From positions 2,091,501 to 2,155,500 of the forward strand of contig OZ037766.1 of NCBI GenBank assembly GCA_964035545.1: 64,000 bases of DNA, written 5' to 3'. This stretch comes from Bugula neritina. Taxonomy: Eukaryota; Bryozoa; Gymnolaemata; Cheilostomatida; Bugulidae. Every line of letters begins with the position of its first letter. Positions within the stretch are counted from its first letter, which is position 1. The notes below the pieces were generated by a model. That model had not been told where the DNA came from. It saw only the letters and a program-made list of their open reading frames with translations, and did no database searches. Position numbers and translations under genes: made by a program. This document shows, piece by piece, positions 1-12,335 of the stretch.

Positions 1-1220
1 GTTATTTTTTTAATTTATCATTAAATTTTCCTAGCAGTGAACCCATTTGTATTAGTTTATACAAATGCAATGCAAGTAATAGTTTATGTTTATTAAAAAC
101 ATTGGTCACTCAATATTGAGCATGTCTTTGTTTTAATTTTCAAAATTAAAAATTTTTTCAAATAACATCTTTAATATTTTTTACTTGGAAATAATTTTTA
201 TCTGTTCAGTTTTGTTGGTGGTTTATTTTAAAAAATTCAATATATTATTCTAACCATACAAGCATGTATAAAGATATATATAATATCTGACCAATGTAGA
301 CCATGTTGCAGTCTATCAGCCATATTGGATATACTAAATGTACATCTTGTCTCTGGAAGGTAAAGTAAATATAATAAACATTGTAAATATATTAAAATTT
401 ATCTGTTTATGTTTTAAAACATCATGGTAACCTATATAGGTTTGTCATCCGGGCCTGATAAAATTGGGTTTATAAAATATTAGGCTAATAGGTTACACAC
501 TTGCTATGTAAATCAAGTCATTGTATAAACACTTCATCAATATATTATATTATATTTATAATGTAGTCTCCCATCATATTAAACTTGATTTCAAATTTTA
601 TAAAATTCAACTTTCTACGTAACTAATGTTTCTATCAAATTCAACTTCTTATGGAACAAATGTTTCTAACTATAGAGAGATGTAATGCATTGACAAACAT
701 ATGCAACAATATCCAATAATTCAAAGCTACTATAATTAAGATAAACATTTAACTAAAGCAATAAAAGAAACTTCAAGTAATTTTTATAAAATTTATTTTT
801 GCCGTTATGACTTCAGAAAGAAATTCTCTGTTCACATGATGTATGAATCCGACTACTATCTGATTGGATAAATCAAATTTTATTTAAACAAATAAGTTTA
901 TATTAATTTTATACTAGAGAAATGCTGTTAGTTTCATAACAATATTTATCAGCAGAGCCATTATTATCCGGCATTTTCATACCTACATGCCTAAGTGAGA
1001 GTTTAACTTATGAATATTTTAATGAAATTGTCTAAACTAACAAGGGGATCTACAAGAAGGCGTACTTTTAGTAAATGTGTTCATTATATCTAGCTGTAGT
1101 TATTCCCCGGCAGTTTTTCAAAATAACTGCACTCATTGGATAAAAAGCAAAATAAAGTAGCCAATGGCATGAAAGCTCAAATTTGATTGGTTGGATGGTG
1201 ACAGGGGGCTTCATTATTTC
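1..1220. other. Upstream region of the CCCH/RING gene; left arm of a diverged inverted duplication
   Basis: No coding sequence is supported here. From about 240 onward the sequence is matched, in inverted orientation and with many substitutions and indels, by about 16750-17790. One shared stretch surrounds the catattggatatact motif near 320. Another is the ctacaag...gtacttttagtaaatg stretch near 1050-1080. The arm continues through the promoter and exon 1 of the gene. The short reverse-strand open frame at 1068-1253 lies inside the promoter and is not supported as coding. Confidence 0.6.
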
Positions 1221-1230
1221 GGTATATAAA
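1161..1230 (+). promoter_or_regulatory. CCAAT boxes and TATA box of the CCCH/RING gene
   Basis: A TATATAAA box lies at 1223-1230, about 90 bases before the start codon. CCAAT occurs at 1161-1165 and its inverse ATTGG at 1186-1190. The same arrangement (ATTGG, a GGATGGTGAC stretch, then TATATAAAC) recurs in reverse orientation at 16800-16860 before the paralogous first exon, while surrounding sequence has diverged. That conservation supports these elements as a real core promoter. Confidence 0.6.
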
Positions 1231-1320
1231 CCCCACCTCAGTTCAATTTCCACAGTAAAGGCTGTAAAGAGAGTACAGACTACACAGAAGAGAGACTGAA
1301 TACAACTACTATATACAAAA

Positions 1321-2810
1321 ATGGCTCAAGTTAAAAATATAACACAGCTAAGTAGAGAAGCCAAGAAAGATATACTGTGCAGATATCATATTGAAGGCAT
1401 CTGCCGGTATCAGGATAACCCTGAAAATGTGAGTATACAAACTTTTTAAAACTATGTTATTTAAAAATATTACTAAATACAAATTAATTTTTGTTTTATA
1501 GCTGATTTGAAATTCAGTCCATGACCTTTAAAATCTAGCAATGCAAACAGTTTTTATTTTTTACATGAACTGATTGATGTAACTTGATGTATCAGAAATA
1601 CCACTACCTCAATACAGTAATATGGAGAGAATATCATTTTGACTATAACTAACCTTACAGTGTGAATACAAGCACCTCCAGGAATTCACTGAGTACTTCC
1701 AAAGGAAGGAGCCATATTGCCCTTTTGCCGTTAGAGGAGTCTGCATCTATCAAGATTTTCCCCTGATGGTGAGACAACTTCAGTGCTCTTTAAAATTTAC
1801 AGCTTTGTTCTTACTTAATCTTATTACAAACATTATTAGTAAATGAGATGAGTAACACATATAACATTACTTCATTTATAGTTCTGTGTATAATTATAAC
1901 CCTTGAAATTCTGAAGTAATTCTACCTATTACTTTTGAGATATTATCATAAAAGTTAAAGTAAAAAATATATGTTCATGATCAGTGGGGATAGTTTAGAA
2001 AATGTTAGGCTTTGTTTAAATTGCTAAATATCATTGTAGTTTAGCCCTAACGAGGTTTATTACTTATAAATGTATAAACTTTACCTACTTTACTTTCAGT
2101 GCCCCCACGTGCATCCCAAAAGAACTCCCTCCCATTGGAAGGAAAACAAACCAGTAAGTATAATATTTAGCACTAGTAATTGGAAACTGTTTTCAGAAAA
2201 CTGGATCACAATGTTCCCTGTAATATATCATTTAGTGTTTAATAAGAATATTTTCTGTAATAAACATTTCAATTTTTTGAAATTCTACATGTTTGCTGCT
2301 AACTTCCAATCTATCAAGACTAAATCTAGATTTCTTACCCTTATTGTTGCAACTAGGTGAAGCAGTATGCTTGTCAAATGAGAATCCCTCAATTTGAAAT
2401 ATTTGTAATGTATCAGTACTCATTCTTTCAGCCAGTGATCCCGGACAAACAGGGTACTACAGATGACTGCTGTATCTGCCAAGATGAAACACGTGATAAA
2501 ATATACCTCAAGCCCTGTGGACATTCAGAGTTTCATATTGAGGTGAGACTTTAACTATTACTTCACTGACAGCTGTTTTAGTTCAGTCTTATAAATAACT
2601 TTATACTAGAACGAAGTGCTATAATTTTGTCATTAAACAAACATTAAATACTTTCATTTAACTTTGCCCAAATATAATTAAATATTTATATGGTAATTTA
2701 CTTGTACTAACTCACTGTTTTTCTCATTTTAGTGTATAAAAAGGTGGATGCAAAGATCCCAAACATGCCCTTTATGCAAGAGGGTCACAACTGGTGTCTA
2801 CAAAAAATAA
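1321..2810 (+). CDS. Small protein with two CCCH zinc fingers and a RING-H2 domain, likely E3 ubiquitin ligase
   Basis: Five exons, all introns phase 0: 1321-1428, 1661-1768, 2100-2153, 2432-2542, 2733-2810, giving 152 residues. Finger 1 is C20-x7-C28-x8-C37-x3-H41 and finger 2 is C56-x7-C64-x8-C73-x3-H77. In both, the third Cys opens the next exon. The RING-H2 is C103-x2-C106, C119-x-H121-x3-H125-x2-C128 and C139-x2-C142. RING-H2 domains typically recruit E2 enzymes, and CCCH fingers typically bind RNA. The combination recalls makorins, but this protein is far shorter and its CCCH spacing (x8 before the third Cys) is unusual, so no orthology is claimed. A TATA box precedes it and AATAAA follows 46 bases after the stop. 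Rearranged paralogous exons lie at 11-19 kb on the opposite strand. Confidence 0.85.
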
Positions 2811-2855
2811 GTTATTCCAATTTGTAGAAATCTTACTTCACTGTATCTTATGTGT

Positions 2856-2861
2856 AATAAA
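2856..2861 (+). terminator. Polyadenylation signal AATAAA of the CCCH/RING gene
   Basis: A canonical AATAAA hexamer begins 46 bases after the TAA stop, implying a very short 3' UTR. Confidence 0.6.
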
Positions 2862-2879
2862 TTATCTGAAAAACATCTT

Positions 2880-3740
2880 CATTATCTTCAAATTTATTGT
2901 AAGGCAGAAAATATGCAACTAAAATTAGTAAGCAAAACTTGCTGATCTGACATTGAGTTAAAAAATACAGCACCTCATACAAATAATGTTATATTAAGTT
3001 ATTTATATAACAGCAGTAAAGGTTTGCTTTAAAAAGTGAACTGCATGCATCATATTATCTTTATTCTTTAGTAAACCTCTTTTCTCATTAATTTTATGAA
3101 ACATTTTATAGAAATTTGCAAATCCTACATTTCACATTTTATGAGTTTCTTGATGCTGAATTATTCAAGTTAGGAATATTGCTAAATGTTGACATTCTAT
3201 AAATTAAGTACAATGCAAAATGAGGTCAAGGTCAACTTATGAAAACAGTTTAACTCTTTAGCCTGCAATCTGCAAACGACAAGAGATAGCATAAAAAATA
3301 TTTAGGAAACCATCTACTCTTTCTTCTCTTAACTAAAATAAAATGTTCTCTAACTAACTTCACCATCCCACAAAACAATCACAATGTTTGCTGCAATCAT
3401 ACTTTATCATCTATCAAAATTTTAAGGCAAGAATAATTTTATGTAGATTTAAAATTATTCACTATCCACCAAGCAACTGCTTCAATTCACAAAAACCTTC
3501 GGGTTTTCATTGAAAAAGGGTGAATTTTTTCTTTAGAAAAGATGACTTCTATATAAACTAGATAGCTATACTTTCTAAGCTTTGTATAAAATTGCTAGCT
3601 TTATCTGCAGTATAGCTAGCTATAAAAAATAAAACAGCTACTCTCCCTGTGTGGTCTAGCCAGCTACAAGCAAGGGAATAGCTATAGTTACTCTGTACAG
3701 TATAGGTACAGCTAGCTACTTGAGCTAAGCTATTTTCTGT
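2880..3740. other. Intergenic, no gene recognised
   Basis: AT-rich sequence with no supported open frame. Short self-similar stretches built on agctagctata occur at about 3550-3730. Confidence 0.5.
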
Positions 3741-3798
3741 TGTATGCAGTATATAAGTTAGTCTGGTGTGATACTTAGCAGTTTAACTCCAAGAAGAT

Positions 3799-4395
3799 AT
3801 GAATGAACATTCTCTTCTCTCAACTCGAGTTTATCTTCAACTGAATGGTGAGTAACACTTAAATTGTTTGTTTACTTTTTATAAAAACTTAAAAAAATGC
3901 CTTCTTTTAAATAATCGATTTACTTAATTTTCAGCTATAAGCAACACACACACATATATATATATATTATATGTATATAATGTTTTTATACACATTTGTT
4001 TCTAAATCTAGTAATCAGAATTTGTGTACTCTCCCAAATTGCTTTTGTAAGAGAGTTGAACTTGATAACATTTTAAAACTGAAATAATATATAATTCCAA
4101 CAAGATTACACATTTTTGATGCTATTTTTGTCTGGAGACGAACTACAATATTATGAATTGATAAGTAATAGTGAAGCTTTTTATATAATAGTATACTTAC
4201 TATTAGTACTACACTGCACTCTCTCAAAACATTATTTTCTCTTCATTCAGTTAATTAGCTGCTTTATATATAATAATTAACTTCTTTTTAGAAAAGTTGT
4301 GGTTCCATTTCATTAATCCAAAGTTATTCCTGAAACTGATGAGCTATTTTGAGGAGTGGGACTTGTCTGCCCATACAGGGATTGATAACTCCTGA
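3799..4395 (+). CDS. Possible two-exon gene for a 50-residue protein of unknown function
   Basis: I do not recognise this protein. A TATATAAG box near 3750 precedes an ATG at 3799. Exon 1 (3799-3847) ends at a consensus donor (G|GTGAGT). Exon 2 (4292-4395) follows a pyrimidine-rich acceptor (CTTCTTTTTAG) and stays in frame to TGA, giving 50 residues. The second exon is rich in aromatic and hydrophobic residues (LWFHFINPKLFLKL), then acidic. There is no signal peptide or known domain, and no clear polyadenylation hexamer follows closely. It may be a real small gene, a remnant of a longer one, or chance. The case rests only on a TATA box, an ATG, a donor, an acceptor and an open frame in the right order. 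Confidence 0.3.
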
Positions 4396-4399
4396 TGAC

Positions 4400-6765
4400 C
4401 TAAAGATAAGTAGAACATTTATAATCCATTTATAAAATTTTTGCAGGACTACATACATTAATAGTACTAAACTACGTTATGTCCTTAAGCACATTACTAG
4501 TATGGAGAGGCTATGGGCTAAGTGTTATCTTTGTTTGTAACATTCAAAATTCTTTATAAACCTTGCTTTTACAATCGACAGTGAAACCTTGTGAGTCTAT
4601 GCCTATAAGTAAATGCTTTACCTATTTGTAACTAAGTGTAGGTATTGACTCACTTCTTGTTATATGGGGAGGATGGTTTTTGCATGGCTTTGTGTTTGTA
4701 TAAACAGCTTGAAATGAATAGTGTTCTTTTATTCGGCAGCTTAATTTCCAGCAATACTTGGTGGAATAGCCTGCTGTATATAAGCTGAGCCATTCCAGTT
4801 TTACAATTGGATTACCAATACTGTGAACTGCTAGCTAACAGCCATAAATATATTTTAATTAATAGTGCATCGTTATGTATAATAATTATGCTAGTATTTA
4901 TACTATACTATGCAGATTGTATATCTTTGTAACTAAATATCTGCATGTCAAATGTCAAATCAAATTGTATACTATGGTAATATAAGACATATTTAATCTA
5001 AAATACCCCTTAACTTGCATTGATTGCATTTCACCTTATTCCATTTGTACCTGGTACTTTTTTGCCTGGTTGTATCCTAAATTTGTTTGCTTTGTATTTG
5101 CTGGTAATACTTCACAGTTATCATAGTTTCATAGTTCAATCATTTTATAAAACAACTCATTTCTGCATTGTATATGTAGAAATATGGGTATTTCTTTCAG
5201 CTAGGCTTCTATAAATTATAGTCTTTTCTGTAAACTGGGGGGTCATCTTACCCTGAAATTAGATAAGGCATTCTATAGCCACACTGAGTGGAAATACTAG
5301 AAAAATAGCTCTATGTATTTTGTTTAATAGAACACTAAGTAGTGTGTAATCTAGCCTTGTAACACCTCTTTTCTGCAGTTTGCTGTCCACATTGTTAGAT
5401 GTGCATTCAGTTTAAAGCTACCAGGGAGCTATATCTGTACCAAAAGCTCTGATGTCATAATTACAACCTCAACATAACCATAATCCTACAAAATTACTAG
5501 GTCATTTGCAAGTTCTAATAAATAGGACATTTTTAGCCCCCCATTTGAATTCGTCAACTTCAATTTAAAGTAAATGTTGAGTTTCCCAACTAGTAAGCTA
5601 GATAACTTTTAGAAGACTGACAGGTGATATAGCTGGCATATACTGTACAGTTGTAGGTTTAGTGTAGATAAGAGCAACAGCCCCTTGCATGTATGAATTG
5701 GATGTGCTGGTTTTTCCTGTCCCTGTTGTAACTGGAAATGGCCATTGTCTTACCTTGTACTCTTTTTGATGCTTCTCTACTTGATAAACCAATGTGAAAA
5801 CTTTCTCCAGGTTAAGCTAGGAGTATATGACTTTTTCATAAAATATTTATTTGCAATAATTGTTGTGTTTTAATATTATCTTTAGGTGTGCTTATTATCG
5901 TAGACTGAAAATAAGAGATAAGCTGCAAATGCTGGGTTTATGTAACAGTCTAAAAATCAATGAGAAAAAAGCATAATTTAGCGAGCATATCTTAATTTAT
6001 TCTAGCTTTAAAATTGAAGTTTGGATTTGCAAATTGTCTTCGTTATTTCTATTTTGTCCTCCTTGACTTTGCCAGTAAAATTGTCTATGGTTTTACTTGC
6101 AACTAGCAGCTCATTCATAGAGTTGTCCTTCCCCTATTTTGCACTGAATGCTAAAGCAAGAGGGTTAAGCATTGAACTATAACCCCCCCCCATTCATTCT
6201 AGTTTTAGTTCAGTAGTGATAAGTTATTTAAATCTTACTAAGCATTATGAACGTTGTGTGTGTATAGATCTGCATAATTATCTGGAAAAACCAACCAGAT
6301 GATGTAAACTGTAAACATATCAACAGAGGCCTTTGAGTGTTGCCTGCTCAATGTTTTACTTGGATAAATGTATCAGTTCGTATTTATAGCAGGAGGTAAA
6401 GTTAAAAAGTTTAAAGCATGCAAAATATGGTTGTGAAAATTTGTGCAAATATATGTTTTTTAAGCATCCAAAACTAAATTCTTGTTTTTATTGGATCTTC
6501 ATATTTTTATCGGAATTCAGGTTCGAAGGTTACCTAGCAACTTGTGCTTTTTCTTGTTAAAGTTGAATTATTTTTGCTCTTGTCTGACAAGTAATATTTA
6601 TGCAAGCTCTGGCGTGCCAGAGTTCTATTTCAAAAATTTTTGAAACTTAATTTTTTTTCTACGACTTTCGATGGCTTATTAAGCTGTTAGTGTGACTTAC
6701 TAAATTAGCAACCTGTATAGTTTTAAAGCTGTTGGCTGTTGATTGGTTTGTCAAAATTACTTGTG
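4400..6765. other. Intergenic, no gene recognised
   Basis: AT-rich DNA with only short, unsupported frames. A TATA-like tgtatataagc motif occurs near 4777 but no open frame with splice signals follows it. A poly-C run lies near 6183-6190. Confidence 0.5.
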
Positions 6766-6769
6766 GTAT

Positions 6770-7060
6770 TTAATCCTCTGCGATTGAGTTGGCTCCAATG
6801 AAGGTGGTGAATCCTGCTGAATATTGAGTCCATAGTTCTGTACTTGGATCAAATGCTGCAAAATTCGGGGTTGATGCTGGGGTTTTCTTCTCTGCTGACT
6901 GGGTGAGTAGTTGAATCAGCTTCGGATTTTCTGTTTGCTGCTGTTTCATCCTTGCTTCTTGCTGTTCCATCTGTTGCTTCTGCAAATCCATCTGTTCCTC
7001 TTGCTGTGCCAACTGCTGGGTTAGCAAAGCTATCAGTTGGTCTGTAGGTGTAGACTTAAT
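6770..7060 (-). mobile_element. Gag N-terminal remnant of a Ty3/Gypsy-type retroelement
   Basis: A reverse-strand frame encodes a Gln-rich stretch with LLTQQLAQQEEQ and QQ-rich heptads, followed by a segment with FDPSTELWTQYSAGF and FIGANSI. A Gln-rich coiled segment followed by F-D-P...W..Y...F..F..AN.I is, from memory, typical of the start of Gag in many Ty3/Gypsy retrotransposons of invertebrates. The frame stays open a little upstream of the ATG at 7027 and ends abruptly at 6770. No protease, reverse transcriptase, integrase or clear long terminal repeats are seen nearby, so this is a dead fragment. Confidence 0.55.
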
Positions 7061-7079
7061 TTTTGAAGTATGTCTAAAT

Positions 7080-8920
7080 GAAGAGTCTTTGAAGATTTGA
7101 AGATTCTGATAACTGCGTAAAGTAGAAGTAGATGATCAGTTGAAAATCCTTGAAGCTAATCCTATCCTCTTCGCCAAAATCTGTTGTGTTTCAAACAGGT
7201 GTATCGATCATAAAATAATTTACAATGAAAACAGTAGAAGTGTTACCACCTTATATATTAACTTGCACAGAAAAGCTGATATAGCTGTATATAAATAAAC
7301 AAAATAAGCGCTGAAGCTAACATGAAAAAGCCATTACATCTTTTAGATTTATGCAATGTCATGCTATAACAATTTTCCAATTAATGAGGTATAAAAACTC
7401 TATTGGTATAACCAGATGTGTTCACTAATCTGTATTCTGGCTGATCAGAAGTGCTGCCGACTTTAGAATCCTTCTTTCCTGGTGCATTTTTTGGAGAAAC
7501 TGCTTCATTGTTGGCATTTTTAATGCTGCTTTATTGCACTTTTGTAGCAAGTTTAGTAAAAGCTATTATTTTCTATAAAACTAATTTTTCCTTTAAAAGA
7601 GGAAATTAATTTTAATTTTAAAATGTAGATCTTGACCAAAAGGTGTTTTGAAGGCTATTTAACTCTTTTTAATTAAAAATTTTCTCCACCTGCTGTTTGA
7701 GTCTATCCTGCTCTTTTCTTTTAAAAGAGAAGTGCAATCCACTAATAAAACTATATGTAGCTTTCAACCAATACACTGGAATACTTAAACTTATTTCGGA
7801 GTGGTTCAGAGTGGCTCAGTCCTAGTTGTTGAATTCCACCTCATCACATTGCTAGCACTGCTGTGAAGAACAATGTCAATTATCATTTATCATATATTAT
7901 TTCTTCTCAGCTGTTCCCAGCTTGAGTTAGCATGCTGTAACAAATGTCTACATAACCCTGCATTTCTTAGACCATTAACAGCTAGTGCAACTGTAAATCC
8001 CATTTTAATATCATTATTATTGCCAAAGTTTATTGCTCTACTTAGCTTTTCAACTCTTAGCAAATAATCGATTTCATTCTCTAGCGGTAGCTTTCACTTC
8101 GTCTCTTCGATTCATGTACGATATTTCTCAGTTTCTGACTCTCAGAGTCGACTCAGGAAGAGAGCCTTAGCTTAAATTACCATAATTATAGTAGTTAGTC
8201 AAGATGTAAGATCCCCTCACTAGGTTCATCAGGGTTTATATCAGTCGGCTGCTTGTAGCTATATTGGGATATAGTGGGACAACTCCTAATAAATGATAGG
8301 CTATTATCATATGCTTAGTTCTCAATGTGCCACTGTAACAAATATCTTCCCCTTAATTTGCATTGCTATTGCTGATGGCAGTGTTGGTGTGGTGCCTCGA
8401 CATGCATGGTGGACATGTTTAGTGCTCCACCTCTGTATAAACTAAAATATTATTTCGATAATAAAATTTTTGAATTTTCAGCTTCAATTCAATGATATCA
8501 GTGAAGGAAATGCAGCATTTATCTGCTTGATAATCTGCATACAATATGGTAGCTGATTTTCAGTTTCCAAGAAGTTTCTTAGCAACTTAACTATGCACCA
8601 CTGAAACCAACAGCAAGAATAATAAAACAAAGTTAGTTTTATGTTTTTGTTCCTTTTTTGAGATTTGCAGCCAGCCTACTAAAATTTATAGTTAATTGTC
8701 TTTTGAAGTTGTTTTTTCATGCACTTTGTTGTTTACCTAGATAATTATTTTTCTGCTGGTTGTTCTTTTTTCCTATTCAGAAAGTTTGTATTTGCTCTGC
8801 AAAATTATTATATATATAGTCAACATATATTGGAAGATGAGTCCTAACCAGCAGCAACACAACATGAGTAAATTTCTACTGGCATCTGTTTGGTTCTACA
8901 ACTGCTACTGTATCTACCAC
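7080..8920. other. Non-coding stretch with a dispersed repeat
   Basis: No gene recognised. About 7645-7720 (tgaccaaaaggt ... gagtctatcctg) resembles 21645-21715. At the right-hand site the match is followed almost at once by a segment that in this region lies 2.1 kb further on, at 9868. Both suggest an old dispersed element. The remainder is AT-rich with no supported frame. Confidence 0.4.
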
Positions 8921-8927
8921 CTTCAAT

Positions 8928-9630
<703 letters not shown>

Positions 9631-9636
9631 CCAGTA

Positions 9637-9708
9637 GCTCTCCTGGTGCAATAGTTAGCATGCAAAGTTGTGATCATGTGTTTTGGGGTTCAAATCTTAG
9701 GGTGAGGC
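9637..9708 (+). repeat. tRNA-like sequence, probably the head of a SINE
   Basis: A 72-base stretch begins gctctcctggtgcaatagtt, resembling an RNA polymerase III A box. It carries ggggttcaaatctta about 40 bases later, resembling the B box (GGTTCAAATC). The ends pair poorly as an acceptor stem, so a working tRNA is unlikely. The following 150-300 bases share short similarity with 21740-21850, consistent with a dispersed element. Confidence 0.45.
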
Positions 9709-9709
9709 A

Positions 9710-10475
9710 TTTCACACCCTGAAGCATATTATTGAAGTTAGGTTTCCAAGCTATTAATTCTAAGTGTCTTACTATCAATGTCTTTCCAGTTCCTGTATCT
9801 TGGAACTTTTCTCTCCATATCTGTTTCTGTCTCTGAGAATATTGACAGATATTGGTGCTTGTCACTCTGCTAGACTGTAACACTTCACTGTTATATAATA
9901 ATATGTCATCACAGCTTTGCAGGTGCTCTTTTTATAGCAGCAGCTTCTGGTAGCCCAAATGTGCTGCTGATAGTAAAGTCTTGCACTTCCTGTTTTTCTT
10001 GTTCTCTCAAGAGTGATTTGATGAGGTGTGAAATTTAATGATAAAAAGTTGATTTTTTTGCAGCAAAAACTTAAATGTAATTTCTTAATCTATTGCATAA
10101 ACAGGAATAAGAAAGGGGGCCATAAATAAATTTGCTTTATCTGCTAACAGTTTTTGCATAGTCTCTATGCAAGACTGCTTCACTTGTGATGCCACATTTT
10201 TTTATGTTGAACTTTTTATAATGCGTTTGAGATGACTGCATATAAATTAAAAGAAATATCTGTGCTTGTAGTTCCACTTTGAGCTCTGCATTTGCAAGGA
10301 GCTTCCTTTTAAAATTCCTCTGATTTTGATTTGATTTTTTATAGAATTTTTGCTACATATGGATAATGAACCAGGTGTTAGTTGGTAATCAGAATATGAA
10401 GTTTCTTGACAATAAACGAGCTCAGTTTATAATTATGTGCAATATGGCTTCTCTTTAATTTTTTTAGTGGAATAT
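9710..10475. repeat. Non-coding stretch with dispersed-repeat similarity
   Basis: Segments around 9868-10020 (gactgtaacacttcactgtt, then gcagcttctggtagccc) resemble 21743-21850. No gene is supported. Confidence 0.35.
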
Positions 10476-11610
10476 TTGTTTGTACAAGAAGTTTGTTGAT
10501 CTGATTTAGATGCCAGGCCAATTAAAGTTCAAACATCTAATAATGTATGGAATAGGTTTAATCAGCTATGCACTATTGTATATAAACAGAGGAGTAAAAT
10601 TAGAGTATAGAGTATTTATATGAATGCTAAGGTATGGTGAAACAACTCCATGAGTTTGAAATACCTTCACCATGTTTCTTTATAACTGTATTGGTGCTAT
10701 TTATAGTAATGCATTAGATTAGCAACAGTTAGCTTTTATATAATTGAAATGCTTTTTTTCAAGCTGGGAAATACAAATTAATGCAGTTTTCATATAACCT
10801 AATAAATAATTTTTCTACTAATTGCTGGTTTTAAAATAGTTTTTTATTATTAAATTCATATAATATATATCCTCTATAATAAACTTGTTCCTTCACATAA
10901 TTCACTGGTAGGAGGTTTTGTATTTTGAATATACACATTTTTTATTTTAAAATTTATACATTGAAGAAAACAAAGTTGTTTATATTTAATATACTATTTT
11001 ATTGCAAATAAAATGAAAATCAAATTGTGACATCAAAGGAATGGTTGAGGGGTTTTACAGGACTTCGGAGATCTTCCATTGAGAGTGCCTTGCCTGAAAA
11101 AATTAGAAAATGTACAGATATATTACAAAAACACTTAATTTTGCAGTTTTTAAAAAAAGATTACACAGAAAAGACATTATCAAAAATTGCAAGAATAAAT
11201 AAAAATGTAATATGAAAATGTGAGACGTTTTTTACTAGTAATTAACTGTAGCATTCTTGCCTTACATACTTTTAGTTTAAATAGTCCCGCTTACTGGGGC
11301 ATGCTGCTCTCAGTGTGCTGGATAGGGCTTAGGGTGGGTGTAGGAACACTGTAATAAATATATTATTAGTTAAAATTTTTATGACAAGTAGAAACATGGT
11401 TAGGGCTACAATACAATGATGCTTAACCATTTAAGTTAAACTTTGCACTTTTCTATCTATTCCCTGAGCAACCTTTAACAATTTTTCTAATTACTTTAAT
11501 GGCGTTTAAAAAATAACAGATATAGAAAGCTATTTTTTAAAGTTTTAGTTTTTACAGCACAAGATAAACAATTGTATCAAATGTAGTAGTCGTCCCTTTT
11601 ACTAATAAAA
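10476..11610. repeat. Duplicated block B (copy 1), containing a decayed CCCH exon
   Basis: This block matches about 14990-16175 in direct orientation, for example the gatttaga/atgccaggcc stretch at 10505 and the tatataaacagag stretch at 10575. The second copy has extra indels. On the reverse strand it holds a 54-base exon-3-like segment (11295-11348) of the CCCH/RING gene, and a second conserved segment near 11040-11100 preceded by an acceptor-like sequence. The block directly abuts duplicated module C at 11612. Confidence 0.65.
11295..11348 (-). pseudogene. CCCH/RING exon-3-like segment (copy 1) with an internal TGA
   Basis: The reverse strand reads an acceptor (ATTACAG), then 54 bases, then a GTAAGC donor. 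The length equals exon 3 of the complete gene (2100-2153). The first 12 codons read CSYTHPKPYPAH, matching the C-x3-H-P-K end of the second CCCH finger. The next codon is TGA where the intact gene has TGG (Trp). No first exon or promoter is found directly upstream of this copy. Confidence 0.6.
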
Positions 11611-12097
11611 TATTCCCACATGGAAGCCTCCAAAATTTGAAGAAACAAAATAGAGAGGTTTTTAGATACTGTGGTAATCAATATTTTCAATAAACCTGAA
11701 ATATTATTTGCATTAGAGATTATTTTAGAAAATAATGCAAATGAATTTACTGTTTGAGAAATGTATTATCACAAGAAAAGAAAGCTTCTTATAACTAAAA
11801 CTAGAATTTAAGACATAAGTTTGGTCATCACGCACCCCAGGCATTCCCCCATATAATTATTCGAAAGTTCCCCCTGTTCCAGCCATTTTCTCTTAAAGCT
11901 ACTTTTTACAATCTCTTTTACATATAGAAAACTTTTTCTTGGAGTTTTACTTATTTACAGCACAAAATTAAACAATTGTATAAAAAGTAGTAGTCCTCCC
12001 TTCTACTAATAGTATTTTCTACTTTTGTTTGAAATGTTTCTAAACAGCAATTTAACACTGCCAACTTTAAAATGCAACAAAACCTTAGCTCACTTAC

Positions 12098-12184
12098 CAT
12101 AAAAGGGGAATCTTGAAACATACATGTGCCCTTCAGTGCATACTGGCAAATAGTTTCTTTCTTTGGAGAGAAGTTGAGGTGTTG
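12098..12184 (-). pseudogene. CCCH/RING exon-2-like segment in module C copy 1
   Basis: On the reverse strand this reads HLNFSPKKETICQYALKGTC then MFQDSPFM and a GTAAGT donor. That is the second half of exon 2 of the paralogous gene (16258-16353). The start has diverged: the TGTGAATAC that supplies the third Cys and His of finger 1 is replaced, so no clean acceptor-plus-Cys remains. It lies downstream of the RING exon fragment, which is out of gene order. Confidence 0.6.
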
Positions 12185-12239
12185 AAGATGATTGCTACAT
12201 AATTTATTACCTATAATAAGATACAATGAAGTTGGATTT

Positions 12240-12335
12240 CTAAAAATTGGAATATAATTTATTTTTGTAGACACCAGCTGTGACCCTCCTGCATAAAGGA
12301 CATGTTTGAGATTTTTGCATCCACCTCTGTATACA
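12240..12335 (-). pseudogene. RING last-exon-like segment in module C copy 1
   Basis: After a TTCTAG acceptor the reverse strand encodes C-I-Q-R-W-M-Q then TCPLCRR and VTAGVYK. This matches the last exon of the complete gene (2733-2810) with few changes. The stop used in the intact gene is lost because a base change turns the AAAAAATAA end into AAAAATAAATTA, and the frame runs on to a TAG at 12240-12242. The preceding RING exon is not found in this block. Confidence 0.65.

Noticed and set aside
5598-5792. 64-residue reverse-strand frame
   Set aside because: No recognised similarity and no gene signals; possibly part of an old repeat.
9637-9708. Functional tRNA gene
   Set aside because: The acceptor stem pairs poorly and the B box departs from consensus; more likely a SINE head or tRNA relic.
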